Assembly: GCF_048569485.1 (NCBI RefSeq)
Contig: NC_134353.1
Span: 71,692,908 to 71,756,907, forward strand
DNA length: 64,000 nucleotides
Direction of reading: 5' to 3'
Source of the DNA: Anomaloglossus baeobatrachus
Taxonomy: Eukaryota > Chordata > Amphibia > Anura > Aromobatidae
Shown: positions 21,244-31,460 of the stretch, in pieces
Layout: the number at the start of each line of letters is the position of its first letter
Position numbering within the stretch: the stretch's first letter is position 1
Notes under the pieces: model-generated
What the model was told of the DNA's origin: nothing
What the model saw: only the letters and a program-made list of their open reading frames with translations
The model's database searches: none
Program-made: the position numbers and the translations under genes

Positions 21244-21660
21244 AGGGAATCTGTGACAAGATTTTTGTCACCTAATGTGAGAGCAGCATAATGTAGGGGT
21301 AGAGACCCTGATTCCAGAGGTGTGTCACTTACTGGGCTCGTTATCAGCAGGAGATTTTTACTAGAGGACTAGTAAATCTGTTGCCATATTTGTGACCCCT
21401 ATATAACCCTGCTTACACCACTGATTGGCAGCTTTCTGTGTACACTGTGCATAGGCAGAAAGCTGCTTCTCAGTGCTGTGGGTGGAGTTATACAGAGGTC
21501 AACTTTCAGTAAACAGCTAGATCTGCAGTAGCTAAAAGGGTGATTTTATTAAAATGACACCAAGCAGCCCAGAATGGGATACATCTCTGGAATCAGGGTC
21601 TCTGCCCAACCATTATTCTGCACTCAGATGGGGTAGCAAAAACCTGGTGACAGATTCCTT
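21244..21660. mobile_element. TTAA palindromic element, first of a chain
   Basis: AGGGAATCTGTGACAAG ... GTGACAGATTCCTT, flanked by TTAA at 21240-21243 and 21661-21664. Inverted arms carry GCAGCATAATG / CATTATTCTGC and CCTGATTCCAGAG / CTCTGGAATCAGG. Kolobok-like, non-coding. Confidence 0.7.
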
Positions 21661-21664
21661 TTAA

Positions 21665-21819
21665 AGGGTTATTCCGACTCCACTCTCTTCCATATGGAGA
21701 GGTGACCAGGGCCATACATGTGTGCGCCTGTCCCAATACATGCGCACACATAATGGCAGTTATCAGTAGACATGACCGCATCGGATTCGTTAACGTCCCG
21801 ATATGGAGGAAAGTGGAGC
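21665..21819. mobile_element. TTAA palindromic element, short middle copy
   Basis: AGGGTTATTCCGACTCCACT ... CGATATGGAGGAAAGTGGAGC lies between two TTAA sites (21661-21664 and 21820-21823). The inner arms match (CTTCCATATGGAG / ATATGGAGGAAAG), but the right terminus looks trimmed. Confidence 0.55.
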
Positions 21820-21823
21820 TTAA

Positions 21824-22231
21824 AGGGGTTTCCACTACTTGGACATTGATGACCTATTATTAGGATAGGTCATCAATGTCTGATCGGCCAGGGTCCGAAA
21901 GCCTGCACTTCTGCTGATCAGCTGATCTTGGTCCCGGCGGCGGCAATAGCTCAGTTCTGGAGCTGCTCCATCTTCTGATAGTGGCTGTGGCCAGGTACTG
22001 CAGCACATCTGCCTCCTATTGATAAGAATGGGAGGCGGATGTACAGTACCCAGCCTTCCTCGCTATCAGAAAACAGAGCAGATCCGAAACTGAGCATTTC
22101 TGGCTGCCTGCTGACTGGACCACCAAAAACTGCCAATTGGCGGGGGTGTGGGGTGTCAGACCCCAGCTGATCAGATATTGATGACCTATCTTAAGGATAG
22201 GCCATTAATGTAAAAGTAGTGGACAACACCT
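21824..22231. mobile_element. TTAA palindromic element, third of a chain
   Basis: AGGGGTTTCCACTACTTGG ... AAGTAGTGGACAACACCT, flanked by TTAA (21820-21823 and 22232-22235). Long inverted arms include ATTGATGACCTATTATTAGG / TCTTAAGGATAGGCCATTAA. Its left TTAA is also the right TTAA of the middle copy. Confidence 0.7.
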
Positions 22232-22398
22232 TTAATAAACCCTTTTATGAACACTAGTGAAAAGGAAAAGTGGACCACATCCACCTATCATTTTTTTTAA
22301 GGCCCTAAAAAAGGAGATCTGAAGTTAATTTCTATTGTTAATTGCTCCACTTTCTATTTCCATAGTGTTGATAACTTTTCTCTACTATGTCATCTTTA

Positions 22399-22965
22399 AG
22401 GCGGCGTTACACGCAACGATTTATCGTGATCGCCCCCGTCGTTTGCCCCCGTCGTTTGTGCGTCACGGACAATTCATTGCCCGTGTCGCACAAAGTCGTT
22501 AAACCCCTGTCACTTGTACTAACCTCTCTAACGACCTCGCTGTGGGCGGCGAACATCCTCTTCCTGAAGGGGGAGGGACGTTCGGCATCATAGCGACGTC
22601 ACACAGGGGCCGCCCAATAGAAGCGGAGGGGCGGAGATGAGCGGGACGTAACAGCCCGCCCACCTCCTTCCTTCCTCATTGCCGGCGGGACGCAGGTGAG
22701 TTGTTGTTCGTCATTCCCGGGGTGTCACACGGAGCGATGTGTGCTGCCACGGGAACGACGAACAACCGGCACACAGAAGGAGGAACGACATTATGGAAAT
22801 GAACGACATGTCAACGAACAACGATAAGGTGAATATTTTTGCTCGTTAACAGTCGTTCGGCGGTGTCACACGGTACGACATCTCTAACGATGCTGGATGT
22901 GCGTCACGAATTCCGTGAACCCCGACGACATATCACACGATATATCATACCGTGTAACGCCGCCT
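22399..22965. mobile_element. 567-bp Harbinger-like palindromic MITE, TTA duplication
   Basis: AGGCGGCGTTACACGCAACG ... CGTGTAACGCCGCCT flanked by TTA (22396-22398 and 22966-22968). GC-rich interior with GCCCGCCCACCTCCTTCCTT and GACGTCACAC motifs shared with at least seven other copies in this window. Non-coding. Confidence 0.85.
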
Positions 22966-22968
22966 TTA

Positions 22969-23690
22969 GCATCATCCCACCACATACAACCTACCATGCT
23001 CCAATATAACTGTCCATATCGTGAATATTCTGTTTCAGACCCATATCTAGGTATTCGAAATGTTTCTGATAATTTTGGGAAGTCTGTCAAGTTGGTAAAT
23101 TCTTTTAATCTTCATGGAGATGTGCGAATACATTAAATGACCCTAGTTCTGGGGCTAGGTCAGTATTCCATGGTTAGTGGACAAGCCACATATACAGTTC
23201 TTCTCTTGATTAGCCATCCTGGCATGATGTTGCATTTGCATCATGACACACTAATAATATGGCGGCAGGCCAGCTGATCAAATGAGGAGCCATACATGTC
23301 GGCAGGTAGGAAGTGGTTCCCAAAACTCCTGCCCAACAACCATGGACTACTAAGGCTAGATTTTCTCCTCTCTTAGAAATATGTCTATCGATATTCAGTT
23401 TGGATCACCGGTTGGCCAATGACTACTTGTAAGTCAGTGAGTTAGAGTGCAATCAATACTCGATTGTCCCGACTCCCTACTCTTGAGTTATGGCAATGGA
23501 ACTTAGAAGTAGAAATATAGCAAGATGTTCTTAACAGAAGGACCATGAGCGCCATTATCTTCATCACCACCATCATTTACAATAATGTTATAAGCATAAT
23601 TAGACCATACTGGTTTCTTGAATTCCTCCCTTTCAGAAAGAACGAAAGTTTTAGTTTTAAAATGCAAATGTTCTCACACAACCAGGAAAG
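22969..23690. other. No recognised feature
   Basis: Ordinary A/T-leaning sequence between a MITE and a minisatellite. No gene signal. Confidence 0.3.
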
Positions 23691-23697
23691 TAGTTGG

Positions 23698-24037
23698 TAC
23701 CAAGCCTGAACTTGTAGCCAAGCCTTAACTTGTAGCCAAGCCTGAACGTGTAGCCAAGCCTGAACTTGTAGCCAAGCTTGAATTTGTAGCCAAGCCTGAA
23801 CTTGTAGCCAAGCCTTAACTTGTAGCCAAGCCTGAACGTGTAGCCAAGCCTGAACTTGTAGCCAAGCTTGAACTTGTAGCCAAGCCTGAACTTGTAGCCA
23901 AGCCTGAACTTGTAGCCAATGAAAAATTATCATGGCACTTCTGTAAGGGTGTGGGTGCTCAGGTAGCCAAGACTCAACTTGTAGCCAAGACTCAACTTGC
24001 AGCTAAGTCTGAACTTGTAGCCAACCATGAACTTGTA
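23698..24037. repeat. 18-bp minisatellite
   Basis: About 13 tandem copies of ACTTGTAGCCAAGCCTGA (23698-23920), then a break and a few diverged copies to 24037. The LQVQAW-repeat frame on the minus strand is a product of the 18-bp period. Confidence 0.95.
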
Positions 24038-24039
24038 GC

Positions 24040-25180
24040 CAATTGGTGCCACGAGGAACTAGGCAATTAGTTCTACTCTACATACAAAATAAAAATTTTA
24101 GGGACCATGAAATGTGCCAATCACAGGTTCCATTTTTATCGCTGACTTCTTTGCTCATCGGTTCTTGAAGTCACACGATTAAATTTGCTGTGCAGGCTAA
24201 CTACAATCTAGACTGGAGTCTTCTTCGAAAAACAACAGAATGTGTCTTACTCACTCATCTGCTGTCCCCTGTCTGGATCCAGTGGAGGTCGCTCTGTGGT
24301 CTGCACACAAAGTAATGACTAATGCAGAAGTTGGAGAGGCAAAAATGATGCAAATCCAGTCTTACCCGGGTGGAGATTGCGTGCGAGATGAAATAAGAAG
24401 TTGTACACCTGTAGAAGGAGCTAGTGCTCCGAAACGCGTAGAAATAAATCACCATATTTTCCAAAAAACGTTTCCAGTCTGATACATCAAATAGCAGCAC
24501 AGTGGTTAACCCCTTCAGCTCCTATGACGGCACCATTCCCCAGTCATAGAGGACCGCTGAAGCCAATCACACATCCTGTCACTGGGGAATGGTGATGTCA
24601 TCACTTCTGGTGGTGCCACAGACCACAGAGCAGACTGCACTGGATCAACAGTAATGTTCACGGCATATTTTGCCATTCCAAAGAACTCCAGCCTACAAAG
24701 AACATTGCTCCTTCAAACCCTTTCAGCCACTGGTTGAATGTCCAACACTTTAAGTTTTTTGTCAATTCCTTTTTCCATAGCTCTCCATGAATGGATCCTC
24801 AACCTTGTATATATAACTCCATTTACATATATTAAATGTGGACATTGATTGGATGGTGGGCCAGCTCCGTTATATAACATTATTGACTACCGTCTTGGGC
24901 CAGTTTATCGGTCATTACTTTTCCCAACCTTGACTCTCTAAAAACGTTCGACAGATACAAGACTTGGAGTGTTGTCATGGGGCAGAGGAACGGCTGTACA
25001 TTTATAGCCCCTTCCTCCGCTATAATGATACTTGATCAACTTGTATTTCATGTCTAGTCCTTATATCCGATACCAAATCTTAAAAATAAAACAAAATCTT
25101 GATACTTCTCCAGTCGAGGTTGAAGAGCTGACACTTTACTGGGCGTTGGGTTATGAGTGTAGGTTTTTAGGATGTCCTCC
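24040..25180. other. Dispersed repeat pieces; probable 3' UTR/downstream of the GPCR exon
   Basis: A repeat with TAGTGCTCCGAAACGCGTAG lies near 24420. An old palindromic piece near 24500-24600 pairs CCATTCCCCAGTCA with CTGTCACTGGGGAATGG. The stretch just left of 25181 should be 3' UTR of the minus-strand exon. I saw no AATAAA on the minus strand nearby. Confidence 0.35.
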
Positions 25181-25418
25181 TTAGCTGGCTCTATGCAAAC
25201 AGTACTCATGTTCAGTGTCCAGAGAGCTGTTGTATCCGGATGAGGGATATAGTTCTCTCTTCAGTATCCTGTTGATGATATTGAGCAGAACCTTCTTATA
25301 TTGCTGACGGAGAAGAGAGTAGACAAAGGGGTCTGCGGCGGCTTTACTGTAGGCCAGGCACTTACTTACAACACCCCAGTAGCTATTGATTTTTACATAT
25401 GGAAGAAGCTCTATTAAC
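25181..25418 (-). CDS. GPR78: Orphan GPCR, terminal coding exon (GPR78-like)
   Basis: This is the only host coding exon recognised. The minus strand shows a pyrimidine-rich acceptor (TTCTTGTCTTCTAG) ending at 25419, then 78 codons and TAA. The peptide starts LIELLPYVKINSYWGVVSKC (extracellular side into TM7), continues with CLAYSKAAADPFVYSLL (TM7 with DPxxY for the class A NPxxY), then helix 8 RQQYKKVLLNIINRILKR and a tail YNSSLDTEHEYCLHRAS. From memory, human GPR78 ends in a similar VDTENDSCLQQ tail and GPR26 does not, so I prefer GPR78 over its paralogue. The exon begins with the last base of a split codon. Earlier exons (TM1-6) should lie to the right on the minus strand but were not found in the window. 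The exon looks intact. GPR78 is an orphan plasma-membrane receptor. Confidence 0.85.
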
Positions 25419-26401
25419 CTAGAAGACAAGAAGAACACAGAAATTCTGATCAGACATATTTATATAGTCAGTATAAAGACCCCAGTATGCGAAGTCTTGT
25501 TAACTGCAACACTAAACACTATACAGTATATAGTATAAAATACAAGTTTTACATTACAATTAAAGGTAATATATCAGAAAGATTAACCCTAAAATTGTAT
25601 ATATGAGGTATTTGAAATATAAAACAATTGACACCTTTATATTTTTTATCTGTTGCTGCATTAGATAAATTAGCATTTTAATTGCTACTGAAATGCTTTG
25701 AGTGTGACTGAGCACATATGGTGCCACTGCCTTCCAAAGTGGTTTCCCCACCCAGTAGCCTCTTTAGTTTGATGGATATCTCAATGTTTGTGTGACCTCA
25801 GGTGTCAGCCAAGGAAATCAAAGAATGAACTATCAATCAAGCTAAAAAGACTGGTGTTTGTACTAAGCAGAGAAACGACTTCAGAGGCTTGGGAAGTGCT
25901 ATGTCATGGCAAGAACACTTCATGCCTCATTTAGATATGAATTAAAATGCCAGTTTGTCATGAGCAACAGATAGAAGATAAAAAGGTGTCAATTGATTTA
26001 AAGGTAAATATTTGATATGGTGTGAATTTTATTAAAGAATCCAATTTCTAACAAGTTCAGCACATAATGATCCAGCAAATTTTCAACATGCCGCAATCCA
26101 TATCATGACCAATACTTAGTTACACATAGATACAATTTTGTATACTGTAAGTAGCTTCCAATAGAGTATCACAAAATCTGTTTGTATTATTTGCTGTCTT
26201 TTTGTTTTTTCTTTAATCTGGTCAACTCAATCCACACTCCCATAACTTGAGCTAAGAAAAAATGGTAGGGGTATACAGTTTAGTATGTCTCGGTATATCA
26301 TTTATACACCTAACGACATGCCAATAAACTCAATTACCATTCAATCAAATAAAGAAATGCTCTAATATATTGTGACAATGGTGGGGCTCTAGGAAAGCTT
26401 A
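25419..26401 (-). other. Probable intron of the GPR78-like gene
   Basis: A/T-rich sequence upstream of the exon in gene direction. A weak palindromic repeat may lie at 25560-26010 (AAAGGTAATATATCAG and AAAACAATTGACACCTTTAT / AAAAGGTGTCAATTGATTTA), probably an old foldback element. Confidence 0.4.
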
Positions 26402-27765
26402 GTAGTGATGAGCGGGCACTACCATGCTCGGGTGCTCAGTACTCGTAAATAGTGATGAGCGATCACTACCATGCTTGGGTGCTCTGTACTTGTAACTAGT
26501 GATGAGTGAGCACTACCATGCTCGGCAGCTCAGTACTCGTAACTAGTGATGAGCAGGCACTACCATGCTCGGGTGCTCGGTACTCGTAACTAGTGATGAG
26601 TGAGCACTACCATGCTCGGGTGCTCAGTACTCGTAACTAGTGATGAGCGAGCACTACCATGCTCAGGTGCTCGGTACTTGTAACTAGTGATGAGTGAGCA
26701 CTACCATGCTCGGGTGCTCGGTACTTGTAACTAGTGATGAGGGGGCACTACCATGCTCTGGGGCTCGGTACTCGCAACTAGTGATGAGCGAGCACTACCA
26801 TGCTCGGGTGCTCTCAACTCGTAACTAGTGATGAGCGGGCACTACCATGCTCGGGTACTCGGTACTCGTAAATAGTGATGAGCGATCACTACCATGCTTG
26901 GGTGCTCTGTACTTGTAACTAGTGATGAGTGAGCACTACCATGCTCGGCAGCTCAGTACTCGTAACTAGTGATGAGCAGGCACTACCATGCTCGGGTGCT
27001 CGGTACTCGTAACTAGTGATGAGTGAGCACTACCATGCTCGGGTGCTCAGTACTCGTAACTAGTGATGAGCGGGCACTACCATGCTCGGGTGCTCAGTAC
27101 TCGTAACTAGTGATGAGCGGGCACTACCATGCTCGGGTGCTCAGTACTCGTAACTAGTGATGAGCAGGCACTACCATGCTCTGGGGCTCGGTACTCGCAA
27201 CTAGTGATGAGCGGGCACTACCATGCTCGGGTGCTCTCAACTCGTAACTAGTGATGAGCGGGCACTACCATGCTCGGGTACTCGGTACTCGTAAATAGTG
27301 ATGAGCGATCACTACCATGCTTGGGTGCTCTGTACTTGTAACTAGTGATGAGTGAGCACTACCATGCTCGGCAGCTCAGTACTCGTAACTAGTGATGAGC
27401 AGGCACTACCATGCTCGGGTGCTCGGTACTCGTAACTAGTGATGAGTGAGCACTACCATGCTCGGGTGCTCAGTACTCGTAACTAGTGATGAGCGAGCAC
27501 TACCACGCTCGGGTGCTCGGTACTTGTAACTAGTGATGAGGGGGCACTACCATGCTCTGGGGCTCGGTACTCGCAACTAGTGATGAGCGAGCACTACCAT
27601 GCTCGGGTGCTCTCAACTCGTAACTAGTGAGGAGTGGGCACTACCATGCTCAGGTACTCGGTACTCGTAACTAGTGGTGAGCGAGCACTACCATGCTCGG
27701 GTACTCGGTACTCGTAACTAGTGATGAGCGAGCACTATCATACTCGGGTGCTCGGTACTCATTAT
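26402..27765 (+). repeat. 47-bp satellite, forward arm
   Basis: About 29 tandem units of 47 bp (GTGATGAGCGGGCACTACCA...GGTACTCGTAACTA). Variant units recur every 423 bp: GAGCGATCACTACCATGCTT at about 26459, 26882 and 27305, that is, a nine-unit higher-order repeat. Confidence 0.95.
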
Positions 27766-27906
27766 ACTCAAGTATAATGAAAGTCAATGGGGAACTCAAG
27801 TATTTTTAAAGAAAAATGCTCAATTTCCACATTGACTTCCATTATACTCGGTACTCGAGTTTCGCCCCCATCCAAGCGTCCGTCTGCTCGTTACAAGTAC
27901 CAACCC
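27766..27906. repeat. Centre of the mirrored 47-bp arrays
   Basis: A palindromic core: ATTATACTCAAGTATAATG and GTCAATGGGG pair with CCACATTGACTTCCATTATA. The 47-bp units run forward to the left and reverse to the right of this core. Confidence 0.8.
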
Positions 27907-30516
27907 TCCGAGCATGGTAGTGCCCACTCATCACTAGTTACGAGTTACGAGCGCCTGAGTATGGTAGTGCCAAGTTATCACTAGTTTCGAGTACCGAGTA
28001 CCGAGCACCCAAGCATGGTAGTGCCCGCTCATCACTAGTTACGAGAATCGAGCACCCGTGCATGGTAGTGTCCGCTCATCACTAGTTTTGAGTACCGAGC
28101 ACCCGAGCATGGTAGTGCCCGCTCATCACTAGTTACGAGTACCGAGCACCCGAGCATGGTAGTGCCCCCTCATCACTAGTTTTGAGTACCGAGCACCCGA
28201 GCATGGTAGTGCCCCCTCATCACTAGTTACGAGTACTGAGCACTCGAGCATGGTAGTGCCCGCTCATCACTAGTTACGAGTACTGAGCACCCGAGCATGG
28301 TAGTGCCCGCTCATCACTAGTTACAAGTACTGAGCACCCGAGCATGGTAGTGCTCGCTCATCACTAGTTACGAGTACCGAGCACCCGAGCATGGTAGTGC
28401 TCACTCATCAGTAGTTACGAGTACTGAGCACCCGAGCATGGTAGTGCCCGCTCATCACTAGTTACGAGTACTGAGCACCCGAGCATGGTAGTGCCCGCTC
28501 ATCACTAGTTACAAGTACTGAGCACCTGAGCATGGTAGTGCCCGCTCATCACTAGTTACAAGTACTGAGCACCCGAGCATGGTAGTGCCCACTCATCACT
28601 AGTTACAAGTACTGAGCACCTGAGCATGGTAGTGCCCGCTCATCACTAGTTACAAGTACTGAGCACCCGAGCATGGTAGTGCCCGCTCATCACTAGTTAC
28701 AAGTACTGAGCACCTGAGCATGGTAGTGCCCGCTCATCACTAGTTACAAGTACTGAGCACCCGAGCATGGTAGTGCTCGCTCATCACTAGTTACGAGTAC
28801 CGAGCACCCGAGCATGGTAGTGTGACGCCCTGGCCTATCAGGTCATCACAGGATATTGTGCAATCTGCCCTTCTGCATGATATCCATCTCCTCCTTGGTT
28901 ACGGGTCCCTGGCCTTTGGTGTTGCTAAGAATGAGCTAATTAAAACCCTAGAAAAACTCTGCACCACACCCACCAGACACACCAATGGGTAGCCTGAAGG
29001 GAATAGGGCCGCCCATTTGGGGGGTTGGTAGGTGAGGGTCAGGCATGTCAGGAGCAGTGCAGTTGAGTGCTGACTCTCAAGGAGAGAGGTCACAAGTCAG
29101 TCGGAGGAGGTTAGGAGCTGGGCGCCTTGTTGTTACTAGGCGGCACACATTGGTCTGGGCCTGGTAGGAGCTGGAAACCCGGTCGCAGGGGATCGTGTCA
29201 AGGGGCACGGAACTGCCGAGGAGGGCAGCCGGCAGCCTTGAGCCATCTCCGGGTAGGGGCCAGGGCATGACGGGGTACGTGGACCCTAGGCCGGGAAGTA
29301 GCTTCAAGCGTCCTGGTAATTTACCCGATGAGGGCGAAGTCTTCAAGATTCGTTCTCCACCCGCTCCAAAATCGGGGTACTAGCGCAACGAGGGGGATAG
29401 GACTTTCCCAATATACAGTCCAAAGAAATCCTATGCACGAACCCTGAGAGCAAGCTCACTCCGTTAGCCATACAGATGAGTGGGACCCGATTAGTTCTAT
29501 ACTATAGGGGCCACACAACAAAGACAGTGCCAAAGAAAAGGTCACAGGCTAACAAGCAACACCATCAGGCACGGGATCCAGACGTGCTCCCTCCCTGCTG
29601 CAGCGATGCCCAGAATTTCAGTTAACAAGTTGTCGGTGTCAGCGTTATTGAACTGAGTGAGTACACAGTGGCCCTTTCCTCCACCAACGGCATCCCCATT
29701 TCTCCATCACTGAGCCCCGGGGCAATTTCCCCCTACCCACGGAGGGGGTTAAACACCTGGCTGCCATCCCATCCCCACCGGGCGCTCCGAACAGCAGCGG
29801 TGGTATTCCACCTTACCACACACCGTGGATGGCGTCACGAACTCTAAACACAAAACCCCCTGTAAATACCCCCTTTTATTTTGGGTGACCGCGCGACCCC
29901 TCCCGGGTCCGTAGACTTCTCGAGCCACCGCGGATCCGTATCCGAGCAGTCTTGGCTGCTGATGCTGGGGCGGTACAGTAGTGCCCGCTGCTCACTAGTT
30001 ACGAGTACAGAGCCCCCGATCTAGGTAGTTCCCGCTCATCACTAGTTACGAGTACTGAGCACTCGAGCATGGTAGTGCCCGCTCATCACTAGTTACGAAT
30101 ACTGAGCACTCAAGCATGGTAGTGCCCGCTCATCACTAGTTACGAATACTGAGCACTCGAGCATGGTAGTGCCCGCTCATCACTAGTTACGAATACTGAG
30201 CACTCGAGCATGGTAGTGCCCACTCATCACTAGTTACGTATACTGAGCACTCGAGCATGGTAGTGCCCACTCATCACTAGTTACGTATGCTGAGCACTCG
30301 AGCATGGTAGTGCCCGCTCATCACTAGTTACGAATACTGAGCACTCGAGCATGGTAGTGCCCACTCATCACTAGTTACGTATACTGAGCACTCGAGCATG
30401 GTAGTGCCCACTCATCACTAGTTACGTATGCTGAGCACTCGAGCATGGTAGTGCCCGCTCATCACTAGTTACGAATACTGAGCACTCGAGCATGGTAGCG
30501 CCCACTCACCTCTACT
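27907..30516 (-). repeat. 47-bp satellite, reverse arm (split by a solo LTR)
   Basis: About 19 reverse units (27907-28820) and 11 more (29978-30516) on the far side of an inserted LTR, so roughly 30 units, close to the forward arm. The right end shows a three-unit (141-bp) higher-order pattern marked by TTACGTATGCTGAGCACTC at about 30285 and 30426. Confidence 0.93.
28821..29977 (+). mobile_element. Solo LTR inside the satellite, duplication GTAG
   Basis: 1157 bp, TGTGACGCCCTGGCC to GGGGCGGTACA, flanked by GTAG (28817-28820 and 29978-29981). Carries the start hairpin (GTGA...TCAC, CCTG...CAGG), the donor-like CTGAGTGAGTACA (about 29653) and GGATGGCGTCACGAAC near 29827, as in the other LTRs of this superfamily. 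Satellite units resume exactly after it. Confidence 0.92.
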
Positions 30517-31456
30517 TGCAACTGTAGAAATGTCCCTTCCCTTGTTGAATGAGTCCCCAAAGCAACTGCTTGCTCCTGATTGAAAGGAGCTTCATAAGAA
30601 AATGTGCAAAATAAAAATACTCTAACTTTTACAATAATGAAGAATGCATTAAAAATATAAAATATTGTAGTAATTTATAGCCACTTCCCAGCCTAAAATA
30701 GCTGTTAGCAGATAGATTGTATTCCGCTTCACAAAAATATAAAGAAGATATTGTATTGCTTGTCCCTTTAATGCTAAGGGTTCACCCATTGGAAATACAC
30801 AAATGCTACAACAAGCCAACTGCATCTAGATAGCCACAAAGAAATGAGCGGGAAAACCTTCTCCTCATTCACATGGGAACAATTAGGCACAGAACATGCT
30901 GCGAGCGCTCACCACCGCGGGTCTGCACTGGGACCGGGCGGCTCTGTAGCTGTAAGCTATCCTTCAGGCAGGGAAACTGCTATCATTGAAAGTGACCACC
31001 TGCCACATCAGGGTCTTCACACGTAAGCACCACTTAGGCTTTGATAAACATTTTTTTTTTAAAGCATTTAACTGGCTATCTTCTTTAAAGAACACTTGCC
31101 ACTTGCCAAAAATGTATTATTTTGTACGTGGTGTAAATGCCGCAGTTCTCCCAAATCTGTCGTTGGTTTTGTTCCTTTTCCTCTACGTTTCAGAGATATG
31201 GCCTCTTCTGCTCTGTAAATCATACCATTCTTTTTAGTCAATTGGGTGTTGTCTTCAACTCTTCTCTATGGGCATATATTTGATGACCACACCCAACTGA
31301 CTAAGAAGACTAGATACAGGGAAGAGCGGGTCATATCTCCGGAACGGAGAAGTATAACCAATCCATATTTAAGAAAGAAAATCAGCATTCACGTCAAGAG
31401 CAAAAAATACATCTATATGAAAAGTGATGACTTCTTTTTAAATTTTAGTACAAATA
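30517..31456. other. No recognised feature
   Basis: A/T-rich. Weak inverted pieces near 31190-31330 (GAGATATGGCCTCTTCTGCTC / GAAGAGCGGGTCATATCTCC; AGTCAATTGGGTG / CACCCAACTGACT) suggest an old foldback repeat. No gene. Confidence 0.35.
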
Positions 31457-31460
31457 TTAA

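Noticed and set aside
23577-23933. LQVQAW-repeat protein on the minus strand
   Set aside because: Product of the 18-bp minisatellite; 18 is a multiple of three so the frame stays open.
25181-25438. GPR26 instead of GPR78
   Set aside because: TM7 fits both, but the tail (LDTEHEYCLH) resembles my memory of GPR78 and not the GPR26 C-terminus. A database search would settle it.
26402-30516. CRISPR-like regular repeat array
   Set aside because: Units are contiguous without unique spacers, in a vertebrate-like genome, and run in mirror orientation.
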